Positions 4,888-5,494 of a stretch of 5,494 bases of DNA are shown one piece after another. Source of the DNA: Cyanobacteria bacterium T3Sed10_376R1m. GTDB lineage: Bacteria > Cyanobacteriota > Cyanobacteriia > Cyanobacteriales > Cyanobacteriaceae. The stretch covers positions 1 to 5,494 of the forward strand of contig PXEJ01000007.1 of assembly GCA_003566215.1 (NCBI GenBank). Reading direction: 5' to 3'. The notes beneath the pieces are model-generated. The model ran no database searches, was not told where the DNA came from, and saw nothing but the letters and a program-made list of their open reading frames with translations. The translations under genes were made by a program, and so were the position numbers. How positions within the stretch are numbered: position 1 is the first letter of the stretch; the number at the start of each line of letters is the position of its first letter.

Positions 4888-5494
4888 CCAAACCTTTATT
4901 TTGCCAATATTCAATTATAAATTGAGGGGATTTAACTTGGTTTAAATATAAAGGGATTTGATCAGTGATAATTCTAGGATGATTATAGTTCATAACTTCC
5001 CTTAAATTATCAGGATCTAATAAATTGATAGTAATAGGTTTTTTAACTACTTCTAAAATAATTGTAGCTAATTTTTCATAATCTAAATAAAGTAAATTAT
5101 TAATATTTAAAATAATATTTTCTGTTTTGGAGTGATTATTAAAAGTAGATAATAAGTATATCCAATCTACATTTTTAAAATTGGAGTCCCCCAAATTAGC
5201 TAATAGAGAAAGTCCTTGTTTATTTTCCTTTAATGTAAAAACTAATTCAAGACTAATATTGCTATTGCCATAATTAATGATGCCCACATTTCCTGATGGA
5301 TAAAATTGAGGATGCAATACACCATAACTTATTTCTTCAGGGATTAAAATTCCCGCACCATTGGTGCCTAAGATAAATACCTTTTCCTTTTGTGCTTTTT
5401 TTGTTAACTCAAATAAATCCAAGGGGGGTATATCTTTAGTATTGATAATGATTTGTTTAATTCCCGCATTAATTGCCTCAAGGGCAGCATCTAA
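4865..5494 (-). CDS. SucD-like (succinyl-CoA synthetase alpha) protein, divergent, N-terminus outside the window
   Basis: The minus frame is open from the right edge to TAA at 4865-4867, giving 209 visible residues; perhaps 80 more lie beyond. Counting from the edge, LEAINAGIKQIIINTKDIP (5-23) matches the EAIDAGIK...TEGIP segment of SucD. FILGTNGAGILIPEE (40-54) matches IGPNCPGVITPGE, and YPSGNVGIINYG (65-76) matches KPGKVGIVSRSG. Catalytic features are eroded: the SGT phosphate loop, the GGD turn and the GEIGG segment with its key Glu are not recognisable. The active-site GHAGA is reduced at best to a lone His (172, in NYNHPRI). It is probably a non-enzymatic CoA-ligase relative or a very divergent subunit. 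A TTG at 5420-5422 is the only nearby start-like codon, but homology continues upstream of it, so it is not the start. It converges on the epimerase gene. Confidence 0.75.
   Translation of the reverse strand, partial: LDAALEAINAGIKQIIINTKDIPPLDLFELTKKAQKEKVFILGTNGAGILIPEEISYGVLHPQFYPSGNVGIINYGNSNISLELVFTLKENKQGLSLLANLGDSNFKNVDWIYLLSTFNNHSKTENIILNINNLLYLDYEKLATIILEVVKKPITINLLDPDNLREVMNYNHPRIITDQIPLYLNQVKSPQFIIEYWQNKGLEVTSYHS

Noticed and set aside
1..5494. tRNA, rRNA, CRISPR array, riboswitch or intact transposase
   Set aside because: No cloverleaf-like segment, regularly spaced direct repeats or transposase motif was seen when reading both strands.

Overview
The window looks like a low-GC cyanobacterial chromosome. 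Three things point that way. There are two perfect copies of the HIP1 octamer GCGATCGC (966-973 and 4699-4706). There is a Uma2-family nuclease gene, a family greatly expanded in cyanobacteria. There is also a dispersed-type intergenic repeat with C5/G5 arms (around 3776-3804) of a kind I recall from many cyanobacterial genomes. Genus cannot be fixed from the sequence; an AT-rich unicellular lineage would fit.

Layout. (1) 1-2161, plus strand: a surface-glycan type operon. It holds the last codons of an upstream gene, then a soluble beta-propeller protein of unknown function, then a family 2 glycosyltransferase, packed with an 11-nt overlap and a 12-nt gap. (2) 2162-3681, plus strand: a very AT-rich accessory cassette. 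It has its own likely promoter and encodes a Uma2 PD-(D/E)XK nuclease, a MntA-type minimal nucleotidyltransferase (antitoxin) and a HepT-like HEPN protein (toxin); the last two overlap by 14 nt. (3) 3682-3875: an intergenic stretch with a roughly 111-bp MITE-like element that has imperfect terminal inverted repeats and an internal C5/G5 hairpin. Its right end contributes to a -10 box for the next gene. (4) 3876-4832, plus strand: an NAD-dependent sugar epimerase/reductase of the extended SDR family, closest in motifs to WbpV-like enzymes of polysaccharide synthesis. (5) 4865-5494, minus strand, convergent: the C-terminal part of a protein homologous to succinyl-CoA synthetase alpha subunit (SucD) that lacks most recognisable catalytic motifs. 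It runs off the right edge.

How it fits together. The glycosyltransferase and the sugar epimerase/reductase probably belong to one polysaccharide locus, with the propeller protein as an uncharacterised partner. The Uma2-MntA-HepT cassette and the MITE-like element lie between them as an accessory insertion. No complete transposase, RNA gene or CRISPR array is visible. The least ordinary items are the HepT-like toxin with Tyr in place of the usual motif His, the Uma2 gene apparently co-transcribed with a toxin-antitoxin pair, the MITE-like repeat at a promoter, and the SucD-like probable pseudoenzyme.
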